A stretch of DNA of 64,000 nt from Streptomyces catenulae. Its GTDB lineage: Bacteria; Actinomycetota; Actinomycetes; Streptomycetales; Streptomycetaceae. Shown here one piece after another: positions 1-8,398 of this stretch (positions are counted from its first letter, which is position 1; every line of letters starts with the position of its first letter). Position numbers and translations under genes: made by a program. Under the pieces are notes generated by a model that searched no databases, was not told where the DNA came from, and saw only the letters and a program-made list of their open reading frames with translations. The DNA lies in the NCBI RefSeq assembly GCF_000718015.1, contig NZ_JODY01000030.1, forward strand, positions 1-64,000, read 5' to 3'.

Positions 1-49
1 ATCTACAGAAGGAGTATCGTCGGCAGCGTCAGATGTGTATAAGAGACAG
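1..49 (+). other. Illumina Nextera adapter with i5 index (artefact)
   Basis: Positions 31-49 are the Tn5 mosaic end AGATGTGTATAAGAGACAG and 17-30 are TCGTCGGCAGCGTC, together the Nextera read-1 adapter. Positions 9-16 (AAGGAGTA) match the i5 index known as N/S507, and 1-8 match the preceding ATCTACAC of the P5 oligo with one mismatch at base 8. This is library-construction sequence left on a contig end, not genomic DNA. Any short frame beginning here is meaningless. Confidence 0.97.
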
Positions 50-339
50 GGGTGGGGCGGCCCGAGGCAGGCTGGGTGGGCCTGCGGTGAGAAGGGCGGG
101 CGGGGGCGGGCCTCGTGGTGGGACGGTGGCGCGGTTAGGCGGTGGCCGGGCGGTGCGGTGGTGGCCCGGTAGCCGGGTAGCCGGGCGGTGCGGTGGCCCG
201 GTGACTCGGCGGCCGGGCGGCGCGGCGGCCCCGTAGCCCGATGGCGCGGTGGCCCGCCGACCAGGCGGCCCCGCGGCCCCGTGGAAAGACACCGCCAAGG
301 CCGCTCGGGGCGTGGTCCGGCGCCCGTACTCTCGCCCCC
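50..339. other. Low-complexity GC-rich stretch, no gene
   Basis: About 290 bases of G/C-rich sequence with short degenerate direct repeats around GCCGGGCGGTGCGGTGG (near 144 and again near 180). Open frames exist on both strands only because stop codons are rare at this composition; their translations are Pro/Arg/Gly-rich with no domain. It lies between the adapter and the first believable gene, so it may hold that gene's promoter, but no clear -10/-35 was recognised. Confidence 0.6.
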
Positions 340-1020
340 GTGGACGACATGCTGCGGGACGAGCGGGTGGGGCGGCCGGTGCGGCTGCTGTTCGCGGAGG
401 AGCCGGGGATGACGCGCGGCGCGCTGGCGCTGCTGCTGGGGCTGGAGGCGGACATGGAGGTCGTCGCGCAGGTCGCGGCGGGCGACCGGGTCCTGGCGGA
501 GGCGCTGGCGACGCGGCCGGACGTGGCGCTCCTCGACACCGAACTACCGGGCCGCAGCGGGCCGGACGTCGCCGCCGAGCTGCGGGCCCGGCTGCCGTCG
601 TGCAGGGTGCTGATCCTGACGACCTCCGGGCGGCCCGGGTATCTGCGCCGGGCGATGGAGGCGGGGGCCGCCGGGTTCCTGGTGAAGGACGGGCCGGTGG
701 AGGAGGTGGCGGCGGCGATCCGGCGGGTGCGGGCCGGGGAGCGGGTGATCGGCCCGGGGCTGGCCGCGGCGGCGCTCGGCGCCGGGCCGAATCCGCTCAC
801 CCCCCGCGAACGCGATGTGCTGACCGCCGCGGCAAAGGGGTCTGCCCCGTCCGAGCCGGGCCACCGGCCCGGGAAGGGCACGACCGTCGCGGACATCGCC
901 GGGGCGCTCCATCTCTCCCCGGCCACGGTCCGCAACTACCTCTCCGCGGCGATCGGCAAGACCGGAACCCGTAACCGCGACGAGGCGGTCCGAGCGGCCC
1001 GACGCAACGGCTGGCTTTGA
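340..1020 (+). CDS. NarL/LuxR-type response regulator with interrupted HTH
   Basis: Two-component response regulator, 226 aa from GTG 340 (ATG 349 is an alternative start). The receiver domain spans about residues 13-130. The phosphoacceptor is Asp66 in ALLDTELPG and the conserved Lys is K116 in FLVKDG. The acidic pair near the N-terminus is Glu-Glu (FAEEPG) where Glu-Asp is usual. The C-terminal LuxR-type HTH begins LTPRERDVL and ends TVRNYLSAAIGKTGTRNR. About 14 extra residues (168-181, SAPSEPGHRPGKGT) separate the first HTH helix from TVADIAGALHLS; DesR-like relatives normally run straight through here. No cognate histidine kinase is visible upstream because the contig starts there. Function as a DNA-binding regulator is secure; its targets are unknown. 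Confidence 0.85.
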   Translation: MDDMLRDERVGRPVRLLFAEEPGMTRGALALLLGLEADMEVVAQVAAGDRVLAEALATRPDVALLDTELPGRSGPDVAAELRARLPSCRVLILTTSGRPGYLRRAMEAGAAGFLVKDGPVEEVAAAIRRVRAGERVIGPGLAAAALGAGPNPLTPRERDVLTAAAKGSAPSEPGHRPGKGTTVADIAGALHLSPATVRNYLSAAIGKTGTRNRDEAVRAARRNGWL

Positions 1021-1029
1021 GACGGGGGG

Positions 1030-1398
1030 CGACGGGCGCACGCAGGGGGCGGGCGGCGGCTACCGCAGGCCGGGGGCGGCGGGCTGGCCAGGGCGACGGG
1101 CGGCGGCCACCGCAGGCCGGGACGGCGGGCGGCTACCGCTGGCCAGGGCAACGGACGGCAGCTACCGAAGCCGAGACGACGGGCGCACACAGGCGACGGG
1201 CGGCGGCTACCGCAGGCCAGGACGGCAGGCGGTAGCCGCAGGCCAGGGTCGCTACCGCAGGCCAGGACGGCAGGCGGTAGCCGCAGGCCAGGGTCGCTAC
1301 CGCAGGCCAGGGCAACGGACGGCAGCTACCGAAGCCGAGGCGACGGGCGCACACAGGGGGCGGGCGGCAGCTGCCGCAGGCCAGGGCGACGGCCACCG
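1030..1398. repeat. Degenerate tandem/dispersed repeat array
   Basis: About 370 bp built from variants of GGCTACCGCAGGCCAGG. A 45-bp unit is perfectly duplicated at 1206-1250 and 1251-1295, with a partial third copy from 1296. A second, ~54-bp block starting at 1141 recurs at 1305 with one mismatch near its end. Each unit contains both CTACCG and its inverse CGGTAG, so single strands could fold. Frames through it give repetitive Ala/Arg/Pro peptides without domains. It separates the response regulator from the convergent exporter gene and may act in termination, or be a minisatellite. Confidence 0.8.
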
Positions 1399-1485
1399 AT
1401 GCCCAAGGCGGCGGAGCACATCCGGGCCCGGCGGCCCGGGTCGCGCCACCCGCCGCCCCGCCCCGCGGTCAACCGCGGCTCGCGG

Positions 1486-2931
1486 TCAGCCGCGGCTCGC
1501 CGTCGTGTCCTCCCGGCGGCGGGGCAGGGCGACGAGCATCAGGACGATGGCGGCCACCAGCACCAGTGCGCCGACGTGGAAGGCCAGGCCGTAGCCGCTC
1601 GCCAGGGCCGCGCGGCCGTCGCCGGTCAGGGCGTGGGCGGCGGCGACGGTGGAGAGGACGGAGAGGCCCAGCGCGCCGCCCATCTGCCGGGAGGTGTTGA
1701 TCAGCCCGGAGACCAGGCCCTGCTCACCGGGGGCGGCGCCGGAGGTGGCGACGGCGGCGATCGGGGTGGCGGCCAGTCCGGCGCCGAACGCCATCAGGAT
1801 GCCGGGGCCGAGCAGCGTGCCGAGGTAGGTGCCGTGGACGCCCATGGCGCCCTGCCAGACCATGCCGCATGCGGAGAGCCCTGCCCCGCAGATCGCGAGG
1901 GTCTTGGCGCCGATCCGGTGCATCAGCTGCGGGGCGAGCTTCGAGCCGATGACGATGCTCAGCGAGTGCGGGATGAAGGAGAGTCCGGCCCGCAGCGGGG
2001 AGTAGCCGAGGACGTTCTGCATGTAGAGGGAGAGGAAGTACCACATGGAGAACATCGCGGCGCCGGAGAGCAGCATCGCGGCGTTGGCCGAGGAGACCGC
2101 CCGCTTCCGGAACATGCCGAGCGGCATCAGCGGCGCCTTGGCGCGCGACTCGACGGCGAGGAAGGCGCCGATGACCGCCAGCCCGGCGAAGAGCGGCAGC
2201 AGCGCGGCGGCCGAGCCCCAGCCGGCCGTCTCGGTCTGCACGATGCCGTAGGCCACCAGGCCGAGTCCGGCGGTGGCCAGCAGCGCGCCGGGTATGTCGA
2301 GGCGGCGGGCGGTGGCCTGGCGGCTCTCGGTGAGCCAGAGCACGGCGCCGACCAGCACCAGCGCGCCGACGGGGACGTTGATCAGCAGCACCCAGCGCCA
2401 GGACAGGTACTGCGTGAGCACCCCGCCGACCAGACCGCCGACCGCGCCGCCACCGGCGCCGACCGCCGTCCAGGTGGCGATGGCCCGGGTGCGGGCGGGG
2501 CCGGTCGGGAAGGAGGTGGTGAGGATGGTGAGGGTGGCCGGGGAGAGCACGGCCGCGCCGATGCCCTGGAGGGAGCGGGCCACGATCAGCTGCCAGGGCT
2601 GCTGCGCCACTCCCCCGGCGAGGCTGGCGACGGTGAAGAGCGCCAGCCCGAGGACGAATATCCGCTTCCGGCCGAAGAGGTCGGCGGCGCGTCCGCCCAG
2701 GAGCATGAAACCGGCGAAGGTGATGACGTAGGCGTTGACGATCCACTGCAGGCCCAGCTCGCTGAGGCCCAGGCCCGACCGCATGGCGGGGAGCGCGACG
2801 TTGACGACGGAGACGTCCAGGATGACGAGGAACTGACCGGCGCAGACCAGCAGCGTGACGAGCCAGCCGGGAGGGGTGCTCCGGGGGCGTGGGGGTGCGG
2901 GCAGGGCGGTGGACGTGGCAGCAGACGGCAT
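1486..2931 (-). CDS. MFS multidrug exporter, EmrB/QacA (DHA2) type
   Basis: Proton-driven efflux permease of 481 aa, the usual size for 14-TM DHA2 drug exporters. Visible signatures: LDVSVVNVALPAM in the first helix (motif D1), GGRAADLFGRKRIF after helix 2 (motif A), and alternating hydrophobic helices throughout. The C-terminus ends in a short basic tail. It starts at ATG 2931 just inside a GC-rich region; no strong ribosome site is visible, so a leaderless or slightly different start is possible. It stands alone: the genes on both sides are separated by over 100 bp, and no TetR or MarR regulator is adjacent. The substrate cannot be predicted from sequence. Confidence 0.9.
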   Translation of the reverse strand: MPSAATSTALPAPPRPRSTPPGWLVTLLVCAGQFLVILDVSVVNVALPAMRSGLGLSELGLQWIVNAYVITFAGFMLLGGRAADLFGRKRIFVLGLALFTVASLAGGVAQQPWQLIVARSLQGIGAAVLSPATLTILTTSFPTGPARTRAIATWTAVGAGGGAVGGLVGGVLTQYLSWRWVLLINVPVGALVLVGAVLWLTESRQATARRLDIPGALLATAGLGLVAYGIVQTETAGWGSAAALLPLFAGLAVIGAFLAVESRAKAPLMPLGMFRKRAVSSANAAMLLSGAAMFSMWYFLSLYMQNVLGYSPLRAGLSFIPHSLSIVIGSKLAPQLMHRIGAKTLAICGAGLSACGMVWQGAMGVHGTYLGTLLGPGILMAFGAGLAATPIAAVATSGAAPGEQGLVSGLINTSRQMGGALGLSVLSTVAAAHALTGDGRAALASGYGLAFHVGALVLVAAIVLMLVALPRRREDTTASRG

Positions 2932-3091
2932 GCGCCCATGGTCGCACCCGCCGGACCGAACAGGTATCGGATATCGGCCCGGTCCCGACCCCGTCGCAGG
3001 TCGCGGGCATGGTCCTAGGACCTACGACCGATGCCGCCCCGGGGAGGGTTTCCCGGGGGCCGCGCACCGCCCAACTCGCGCCTCTCCGGGG

Positions 3092-4285
3092 TCACTTGCG
3101 GAGCAGCGTCACCACCGCGGCGCCGCCCAGTCCGATGTTGTGGGCGAGGCCGGTCCGGGCCCCGGGCACCTGCCGTTCCCCGGCGGTGCCGCGCAGCTGC
3201 CACACCAGCTCGGCGGCCTGGGCGAGGCCGGTGGCGCCCAGCGGGTGGCCCTTGGAGATCAGTCCGCCGGACGGGTTGACCACCCAGCGGCCGCCGTAGG
3301 TCGTCGCGCCGTCGGCGACGAGCGCCCCGGACGCGCCCTCGGGGCACATGCCCAGCGCCTCGTAGGTGAGGAGTTCGTTGACGGAGAAGCAGTCGTGCAG
3401 CTCGATGACGTCGATGTCCTCGATGCCGAGGCCGCTCGCCTCGTAGACGCGGCGGGCGGCGGCGCGGGTCAGCGGGGTGCCGACGACGTCGGTGCAGGTG
3501 CCGGAGGCGAAGCTCTCCTCGGTGTCGGTGGTCATGGCCTGGGCGGCGATCTCGACGGCGCGGTCGGCGAGGCCGTGGGCGGCCACGAACCGTTCCGAGA
3601 CGACGACCGCGGCGGCCGCGCCGTCCGAGGTCGGGGAGCACTGGAGGCGGGTCAGCGGGGCGTGGACGACGGGGGCGGCGAGGATCTCCTCGACCGTGTA
3701 GACGTCCCGGAACTGCGCATACGGGTTGTGCGCGGAGTGGCGGTGGTTCTTGGCGCCGACGGCGGCGAGCTGTTCGGCGGTGGTGCCGTGGCGCTCCATG
3801 TGTTCTCGGGCGGCGTTGCCGAAGAGCTGGGCGGTGGGCGGGGTCTTCGCGAAGCCGTGGGCGGCGGCCATCACGCCGTAGTGGCGGGCGACGGGGGACG
3901 CCGCGAAGTCGCCGCTGCCGGCGCCCGCGCCGAGCGCGCCGCGCCGCATCTGCTCGAAGCCGAGGGCGAGGACGCAGTCGTTGACGCCCGCCTCGACGAA
4001 CTGGCGGGCCAGCATCAGGGCGGTGGCGCCGGTCGCGCAGTTGTTGTTGACGTTGTAGACGGGGACTCCGGTCATGCCGAGTCCGTAGACGGCGCGCTGA
4101 CCCGCGGTGGACTGCTGGTGGCAGTAGCCGACGGGGACCTGTTCGACGGTGTCGTAGCCGATCCCGGCGTCGGCGAGGGCGTTGCCGCCCGCCTCCGCCG
4201 CCAGGTCCTCGTACGTCCGGTCGCCGCTCTCGGGTTTGGTGAAGGGCGTCATTCCGACGCCGACGATGTACGCCTTGCCGGTCAT
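3092..4285 (-). CDS. SCP-x type thiolase / lipid-transfer protein
   Basis: Thiolase-superfamily enzyme of 397 aa, related to the thiolase half of sterol carrier protein X and to mycobacterial Ltp proteins, which cleave or condense acyl-CoA side chains. The nucleophile is expected at Cys83 in NNNCATG; the His motif is GGLISKGHPLGATG near the C-terminus. It lies 54 bp downstream of the fused acyl-CoA dehydrogenase on the same strand, suggesting one transcript for successive beta-oxidation steps, controlled by the operators at 6565-6595. No SCP2 domain or DUF35 partner is seen next to it, although Ltp-type aldolases often need such a partner. Family assignment is firm; a steroid side-chain substrate is inferred from the regulon context. 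Confidence 0.9.
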   Translation of the reverse strand: MTGKAYIVGVGMTPFTKPESGDRTYEDLAAEAGGNALADAGIGYDTVEQVPVGYCHQQSTAGQRAVYGLGMTGVPVYNVNNNCATGATALMLARQFVEAGVNDCVLALGFEQMRRGALGAGAGSGDFAASPVARHYGVMAAAHGFAKTPPTAQLFGNAAREHMERHGTTAEQLAAVGAKNHRHSAHNPYAQFRDVYTVEEILAAPVVHAPLTRLQCSPTSDGAAAAVVVSERFVAAHGLADRAVEIAAQAMTTDTEESFASGTCTDVVGTPLTRAAARRVYEASGLGIEDIDVIELHDCFSVNELLTYEALGMCPEGASGALVADGATTYGGRWVVNPSGGLISKGHPLGATGLAQAAELVWQLRGTAGERQVPGARTGLAHNIGLGGAAVVTLLRK

Positions 4286-4339
4286 GGGGCCTCCTGGGCG
4301 TCGACGGTCGCGCCTCCGGGGGCGCGGGCCGGGTGCGGG

Positions 4340-6553
4340 TCAGATGAGGGGGCGGGGCTCGGGGTCGCGGGGCAGGCCGAGGAGCCGTTCGGCGACGACG
4401 TTGAGCTGGACCTGGGTGGTGCCCCCGGCGATGGTCAGACAGCGCGACATCAGGAAGCCGTGCAGGGCGCGGGCGCCGGGCCCCTCGTCGAGGGCGCCGT
4501 CCGGGCCGAGGAGTTCCAGGGCGAGTTCGGCGCTCTTCTGCTGGTGGGCGGTCTGGACGAGTTTGCGGATGCTGGCCCCGGCGCCCGGTTCCCGGCCGGC
4601 GACCTGCTGGAGGGTGGTGCGCAGGGCGAGGCAGCCGAGGGCGTGCGCCTCGGCGGCGAGCGCCCCGGCGCGGGCGCGGACGGCGCCGTCGCGGCGGGCG
4701 GCGTGGTCGAGGAGGGTGGCGAGGCCGGTGCCGAAGGTCATCTGGTCGGCCATGTGGACGCGTTCGTTGCCCAGGGTGGTGCGGGCGACCTTCCAGCCGT
4801 CGTCGACGGCGCCGACCACCGCGTCGGCGGGCAGTTCGACGCCGTCGAGGAACACCTCGTTGAAGAGCGCGTCGCCGGTGATCTCGCGCAGCGGGCGGAC
4901 GGTGATGCCGGGGGCGCGCATGTCGACGACGAAGAAGGTCAGGCCGCGGTGTTTGGGGGCGTCGGGGTCGGTGCGGGCGAGGAGGATGCCGTGGTCGGCC
5001 TCGCGGGCGGCGGAGGTCCACACCTTCTGGCCGGTGATCCGCCAGCCGTCGGTGGTCCGCTCGGCGCGGGTGCGCAGCGACGCCAGGTCCGATCCGGCCT
5101 CGGGTTCGGAGAAGAGCTGGCACCAGGCGAGGTCGCCGCGGAGCGTCGGCGGCAGATAGCGGGCGCGCTGCTCCTCGGTGCCGTGGGTGAGGAGGGCGGG
5201 GACGACCCAGGTGGCGATGGACAGTCCGGAGATCTCGATCCCGGCGGCGGCCGTCTCCTGCTGGATGGCGAGCTGCTGGACGGGCCCGGCGCCGAGCCCG
5301 TACGGGGGTGGCAGGTGCGGGGCGGCGTACCCGGTGGGGGCGAGTGCGCGGCGGGCGGCGGCCGGGTCGAGGCCGCGGGCGGCGGCGAGGGCGGTACGGG
5401 CCCGCTCGCGGAACTCCTCGGCGGCGGGCGGGAGTTCGAGGCGCAGGGTGCGGCGGGCGCCGTCGGCGGCGAGGCGGACGGCGCGCTGCCGGTGGGTGTC
5501 GCCGGGGCCGAGGAGCTGGCGGGTGACGGTGGCCCGGCGCAGTTGCAGATGGGCGTCGTGTTCCCAGGTGAAGCCGGTGCCGCCGAGGATCTGGATGCAG
5601 TCCTTGGCGTTGTCGAAGGCGGCGTCGAGGGCGGTGGCGGTGGCGAGGGCGGCGGCGAGTCCGCGTTCGGCGGGCGGCGCGTCGAGCGCCCGGGCCGCGT
5701 CCCAGACCAGCGCCCGGGCCGTCTCGCAGCGGATCAGCAGGGTGGCGCAGAGGTGCTTGACCGCCTGGAACTGGCCGATGGGCCGCCCGAACTGGACGCG
5801 GACGGCGGCGTGTTCGGTGGCGGTGCGCAGCGTGCGGGCGGCGGTGCCGCAGCTCTCGGCGGCGTACAGCACCCCGGCGAGGTCCCGGACGAGTGCGGAG
5901 TCGAGATCGAGGCGCCGGGTGGCGGGCACCGTCACGGCGTCGGCCCGTACCTCGGCGGTGGGGCGGGTGGGGTCGGCGGCGTTCTGGACGCGGAGAGTGA
6001 GGGCGGTGGCGTCGACGGCGAACCAGAGGGGCGCGGGCGGGGCTTCCCCGGTGTCCGGCGCCGTTTCGGTGGCGGCCAGCAGGATCAGGTCCGCCGGGCC
6101 GCCGCCGACGACCGGGGGCGCGGTGCCGTCGAGGAGGTATCCGTCGGGGGTGGCGGTGGCGGTGAGGGTGCCCGGGCCGAGGGCGACGGCGCCGATCCGG
6201 TCGCCGGTGGCGAGCGCCGTCGCGAGGCCGTCGGCGCCGCCGCGGTGGAGCAGCGCGGCGGCGAGCGCCGCGGGAAGGTACGGCCCGGGGAAGAGCGCCG
6301 CCCCCAACTCCTCCAGGGCGACGGCGAGTTCGAGCAGCGAGCCGCCGCCTCCGCCCGCCCGCTCCGGGAGGTGCAGCCCGAGCAGCCCCTGGGCGGCCAG
6401 CTCCCCCCAGTGCGCGGGGCGCTCCCGGGCCGTCTTCCGGGACCCGTCGGCGTCGACCGTCGCGCGCACCGCCTCGGGCGGTACGGTCCGGGCGGCCCAG
6501 CCCCGCACCGCCTCGGCCAGGTCACGTTGTTCCTGCGTGATTCCGATGCCCAT
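4340..6553 (-). CDS. Fused double acyl-CoA dehydrogenase (FadE34-like)
   Basis: FAD-dependent acyl-CoA dehydrogenase of 737 aa, about twice a normal ACAD, made of two ACAD modules in one chain. The N-terminal half (from MGIGITQEQRDLAEAVRGW to about residue 350) is more divergent. The C-terminal half keeps classic motifs: WCQLFSEPEAGSDLAS (FAD/substrate loop), ITGQKVWTS, and GGTTQVQLNVVAERLLG near the end. Mycobacterial FadE34, a steroid side-chain dehydrogenase, has the same fused layout and length. ATG 6553 fits the N-terminus; the frame stays open upstream but there crosses operator DNA. The KstR-type box (6565-6578) and a second palindrome (6581-6595) lie directly upstream, so repression by promoter occlusion is likely. 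It heads the operon with the downstream thiolase. Confidence 0.9.
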   Translation of the reverse strand: MGIGITQEQRDLAEAVRGWAARTVPPEAVRATVDADGSRKTARERPAHWGELAAQGLLGLHLPERAGGGGGSLLELAVALEELGAALFPGPYLPAALAAALLHRGGADGLATALATGDRIGAVALGPGTLTATATPDGYLLDGTAPPVVGGGPADLILLAATETAPDTGEAPPAPLWFAVDATALTLRVQNAADPTRPTAEVRADAVTVPATRRLDLDSALVRDLAGVLYAAESCGTAARTLRTATEHAAVRVQFGRPIGQFQAVKHLCATLLIRCETARALVWDAARALDAPPAERGLAAALATATALDAAFDNAKDCIQILGGTGFTWEHDAHLQLRRATVTRQLLGPGDTHRQRAVRLAADGARRTLRLELPPAAEEFRERARTALAAARGLDPAAARRALAPTGYAAPHLPPPYGLGAGPVQQLAIQQETAAAGIEISGLSIATWVVPALLTHGTEEQRARYLPPTLRGDLAWCQLFSEPEAGSDLASLRTRAERTTDGWRITGQKVWTSAAREADHGILLARTDPDAPKHRGLTFFVVDMRAPGITVRPLREITGDALFNEVFLDGVELPADAVVGAVDDGWKVARTTLGNERVHMADQMTFGTGLATLLDHAARRDGAVRARAGALAAEAHALGCLALRTTLQQVAGREPGAGASIRKLVQTAHQQKSAELALELLGPDGALDEGPGARALHGFLMSRCLTIAGGTTQVQLNVVAERLLGLPRDPEPRPLI

Positions 6554-6564
6554 GGCGGGCAGAG

Positions 6565-6578
6565 TAGAACACGTTTCA
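6565..6578. promoter_or_regulatory. KstR-type operator upstream of fused fadE
   Basis: TAGAACACGTTTCA matches the mycobacterial KstR consensus TNNAACNNGTTNNA at every defined position. It sits 12 bp upstream of the ATG at 6553. A KstR-like repressor is encoded at 21584-22282. Binding is inferred from the match and from the lipid-catabolic target. Confidence 0.82.
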
Positions 6579-6580
6579 AT

Positions 6581-6595
6581 CTGACGGAAGGTCAG
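6581..6595. promoter_or_regulatory. CTGACGnnnCGTCAG-type palindrome (site 1)
   Basis: CTGACG-GAA-GGTCAG, flanked by matching A/T bases, is an inverted repeat with one arm mismatch. It is two bases away from the KstR-type box. Near-identical palindromes occur at 16103, 25520 and 36421, always upstream of lipid or redox enzymes. The regulator is unknown. Confidence 0.72.
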
Positions 6596-6724
6596 ATACG
6601 GGGTGGATGGCGGACCCCGCCGGAGCCGGGTGGCGTGGTGCCCGCCGGGCTCTGCCGAAAGACAGAGCCGGGATCGGCCTGGAGGTGCACGCCCGGGCAG
6701 CGGCGGCGGCCAATACTGGACGGC

Positions 6725-8398
6725 GTGTCCCTTCTCAGCTCTTTCCGCCCCGCCGGTCGCCCCGCGCCGGACGCTCCGGCGCGCCCGGGCGGGCGTGGCC
6801 GGGAGGCGGCGGGGACGGCCGGTGCCGCCCTCGCCGCCCTCTGTCTGTTCATGCTCGCCCGGCGGATGTGGAATCTGCCGCACGCCGCCTTCCAGCTGGG
6901 CGCGCTCGCGGTCGCCGTGGCGCTCTTCGCGGTACGGCGGCACCGGCCCGAGGCCGTGCTCCTGGCGCTCGCCGCCCTGGCCGGGGCGGCGCCCGTCACC
7001 GGCCCCGTGACGGCGGGCGCCGCGTACACCGTCATGCTCGACACGGTCCGGCCGCGCCACCGGGTCCGGCTGCTGGGCGGGGCGATCGCGCTGGTCATGG
7101 CGTCCGGGGCGGCGACCGGCCGCGCGCTCGGCCCCGGCTCGGCCGTGTACGGCCTGGAGCTCGGGTTGGTCCTGGCGGTGACCGCCGTGGTCGTGCCCGG
7201 TCTGATCGGGACGGTCTGCGGGCAGCAGCCCCGTCTGCTGCGGGCGCTGCGCGAACGCGCCGACGCGGCCGAGCGGGCCCGCCGGATCGCCGACACCGAG
7301 GCCCGCACCCATGAGCGGTCCCGGATCGCCGCCGAGATGCACGACCTGGTCGGCCACCGGCTCAGCCTCATCTCACTGCACGCCGGTGGTCTGGAACTCG
7401 CCCTCGGGGAGGCCGCGCCGGAGCTGCGCGAGGAGGCCGTTCTGGTGCGGCGGGCGACCCGGGACGCGATGCGCGAACTGCGGCAGGCGCTCGGGGTCCT
7501 CGGGCCGCTCGCCCGGGACACCGGCCCGGACGCGTTCACCGACGCCACCGGCACCCGGTCCGACGTCGAGACGCTGGTCGCGGGGTCCCGCGACGGCGGG
7601 ATCGCCGTACAGCTGGAGTGGAGCGGCCCCGACCTCGACGGCTGCCCGGCGCCGGTGCGGCGCGCGGTGCACCGGGTGGTGCGGGAGGCGCTGACGAACG
7701 TGCACCGGTACGCGGCCGCCGCCCCGGTCACCGTACGGGTCGCACGGGACGACCGGACCGTGCGGGTGACGGTCCGCAACGGTCCGCCTCCCGCGCCGGT
7801 CGGCCCGCCGTCCGGGGCCGGGACGGGGCGCGGCCTGACGGGGCTGCGCGAGCGGGTCGAGCTGCTCGGCGGCGCCTTCGAGGCCGACGCGCTGCCGTCC
7901 GGCGGCTTCCGGGTGGCCGCGGCCGTACCGGTGGAACCGGACGACGGGGCCGCGTGGAAACGGTCCGATGACGGTACGGAGCCGCCGCCTGCCGCGACCG
8001 GCGACGCCACGGCGCTGCCGCGTGCGCCGCGGACGGCCGGGGCGCTGACGCTCGCCCTCGGGGCGGCGGCGCTGTGGGTGCTGATGACGCTGGCGATCGC
8101 CATGGTGTACGCCCAGCCGAGGCATCTGCGGCCCGTGGAGTCGAGGCCGGGCGCGACCGCCTGCCAGGAGGCGCCGAAGGGGGGCGTGGACGGCCCGGCC
8201 CCGCGCGCCGCCGCCACCGGGCACGTACCGCCGCGACCCGCCGCCGCGGTGCGCCGCCACCGGCCCGAGGACCCGGACCCCCGGGCCGGTTCCGGCGGCC
8301 CCGTCCGGTACCGCGTCGACGCGTCCGCCCGCCTCCTCGCCGACCACCGTTCCACCGTCCCCTCCGTACGGGACACCACACCCCGGGAGACCCCATGA
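6725..8398 (+). CDS. DesK/LiaS-type sensor histidine kinase with C-terminal membrane extension
   Basis: Membrane histidine kinase of 557 aa from GTG 6725. Several hydrophobic segments fill residues ~30-175. The HisKA_3 phosphoacceptor is His206 in AAEMHDLVGHRLS; the ATPase N-box is EALTNVHRYA (Asn325) and the G-box is GTGRGLTGLRERVELLGG. Where most family members stop (~residue 410), this protein continues with a linker, another hydrophobic helix around 440-460 (LTLALGAAALWVLMTLAIAM) and a ~95-residue Pro/Arg-rich tail ending VPSVRDTTPRETP. The tail would face outside and might sense a signal; its middle is poor in recognisable structure and could hide a small frameshift. The stop overlaps the next gene's ATG, so kinase and regulator are translationally coupled. 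Confidence 0.88.
   Translation: MSLLSSFRPAGRPAPDAPARPGGRGREAAGTAGAALAALCLFMLARRMWNLPHAAFQLGALAVAVALFAVRRHRPEAVLLALAALAGAAPVTGPVTAGAAYTVMLDTVRPRHRVRLLGGAIALVMASGAATGRALGPGSAVYGLELGLVLAVTAVVVPGLIGTVCGQQPRLLRALRERADAAERARRIADTEARTHERSRIAAEMHDLVGHRLSLISLHAGGLELALGEAAPELREEAVLVRRATRDAMRELRQALGVLGPLARDTGPDAFTDATGTRSDVETLVAGSRDGGIAVQLEWSGPDLDGCPAPVRRAVHRVVREALTNVHRYAAAAPVTVRVARDDRTVRVTVRNGPPPAPVGPPSGAGTGRGLTGLRERVELLGGAFEADALPSGGFRVAAAVPVEPDDGAAWKRSDDGTEPPPAATGDATALPRAPRTAGALTLALGAAALWVLMTLAIAMVYAQPRHLRPVESRPGATACQEAPKGGVDGPAPRAAATGHVPPRPAAAVRRHRPEDPDPRAGSGGPVRYRVDASARLLADHRSTVPSVRDTTPRETP

Noticed and set aside
1206..1310. CRISPR array
   Set aside because: The repeats are contiguous without unique spacers of constant length, and no cas genes are present.
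6554..7357. N-terminal extension of the acyl-CoA dehydrogenase to a 1005-aa protein
   Set aside because: The extra 268 codons cross two operator sites and are antisense to the histidine kinase; the family N-terminus fits ATG 6553.
2855..8398. A 1847-codon open frame on the plus strand
   Set aside because: Only its 3' end from GTG 6725 (the histidine kinase) has a domain; the first ~1290 codons are antisense to the thiolase and acyl-CoA dehydrogenase and are Gly/Ala/Arg-rich, an artefact of high GC.
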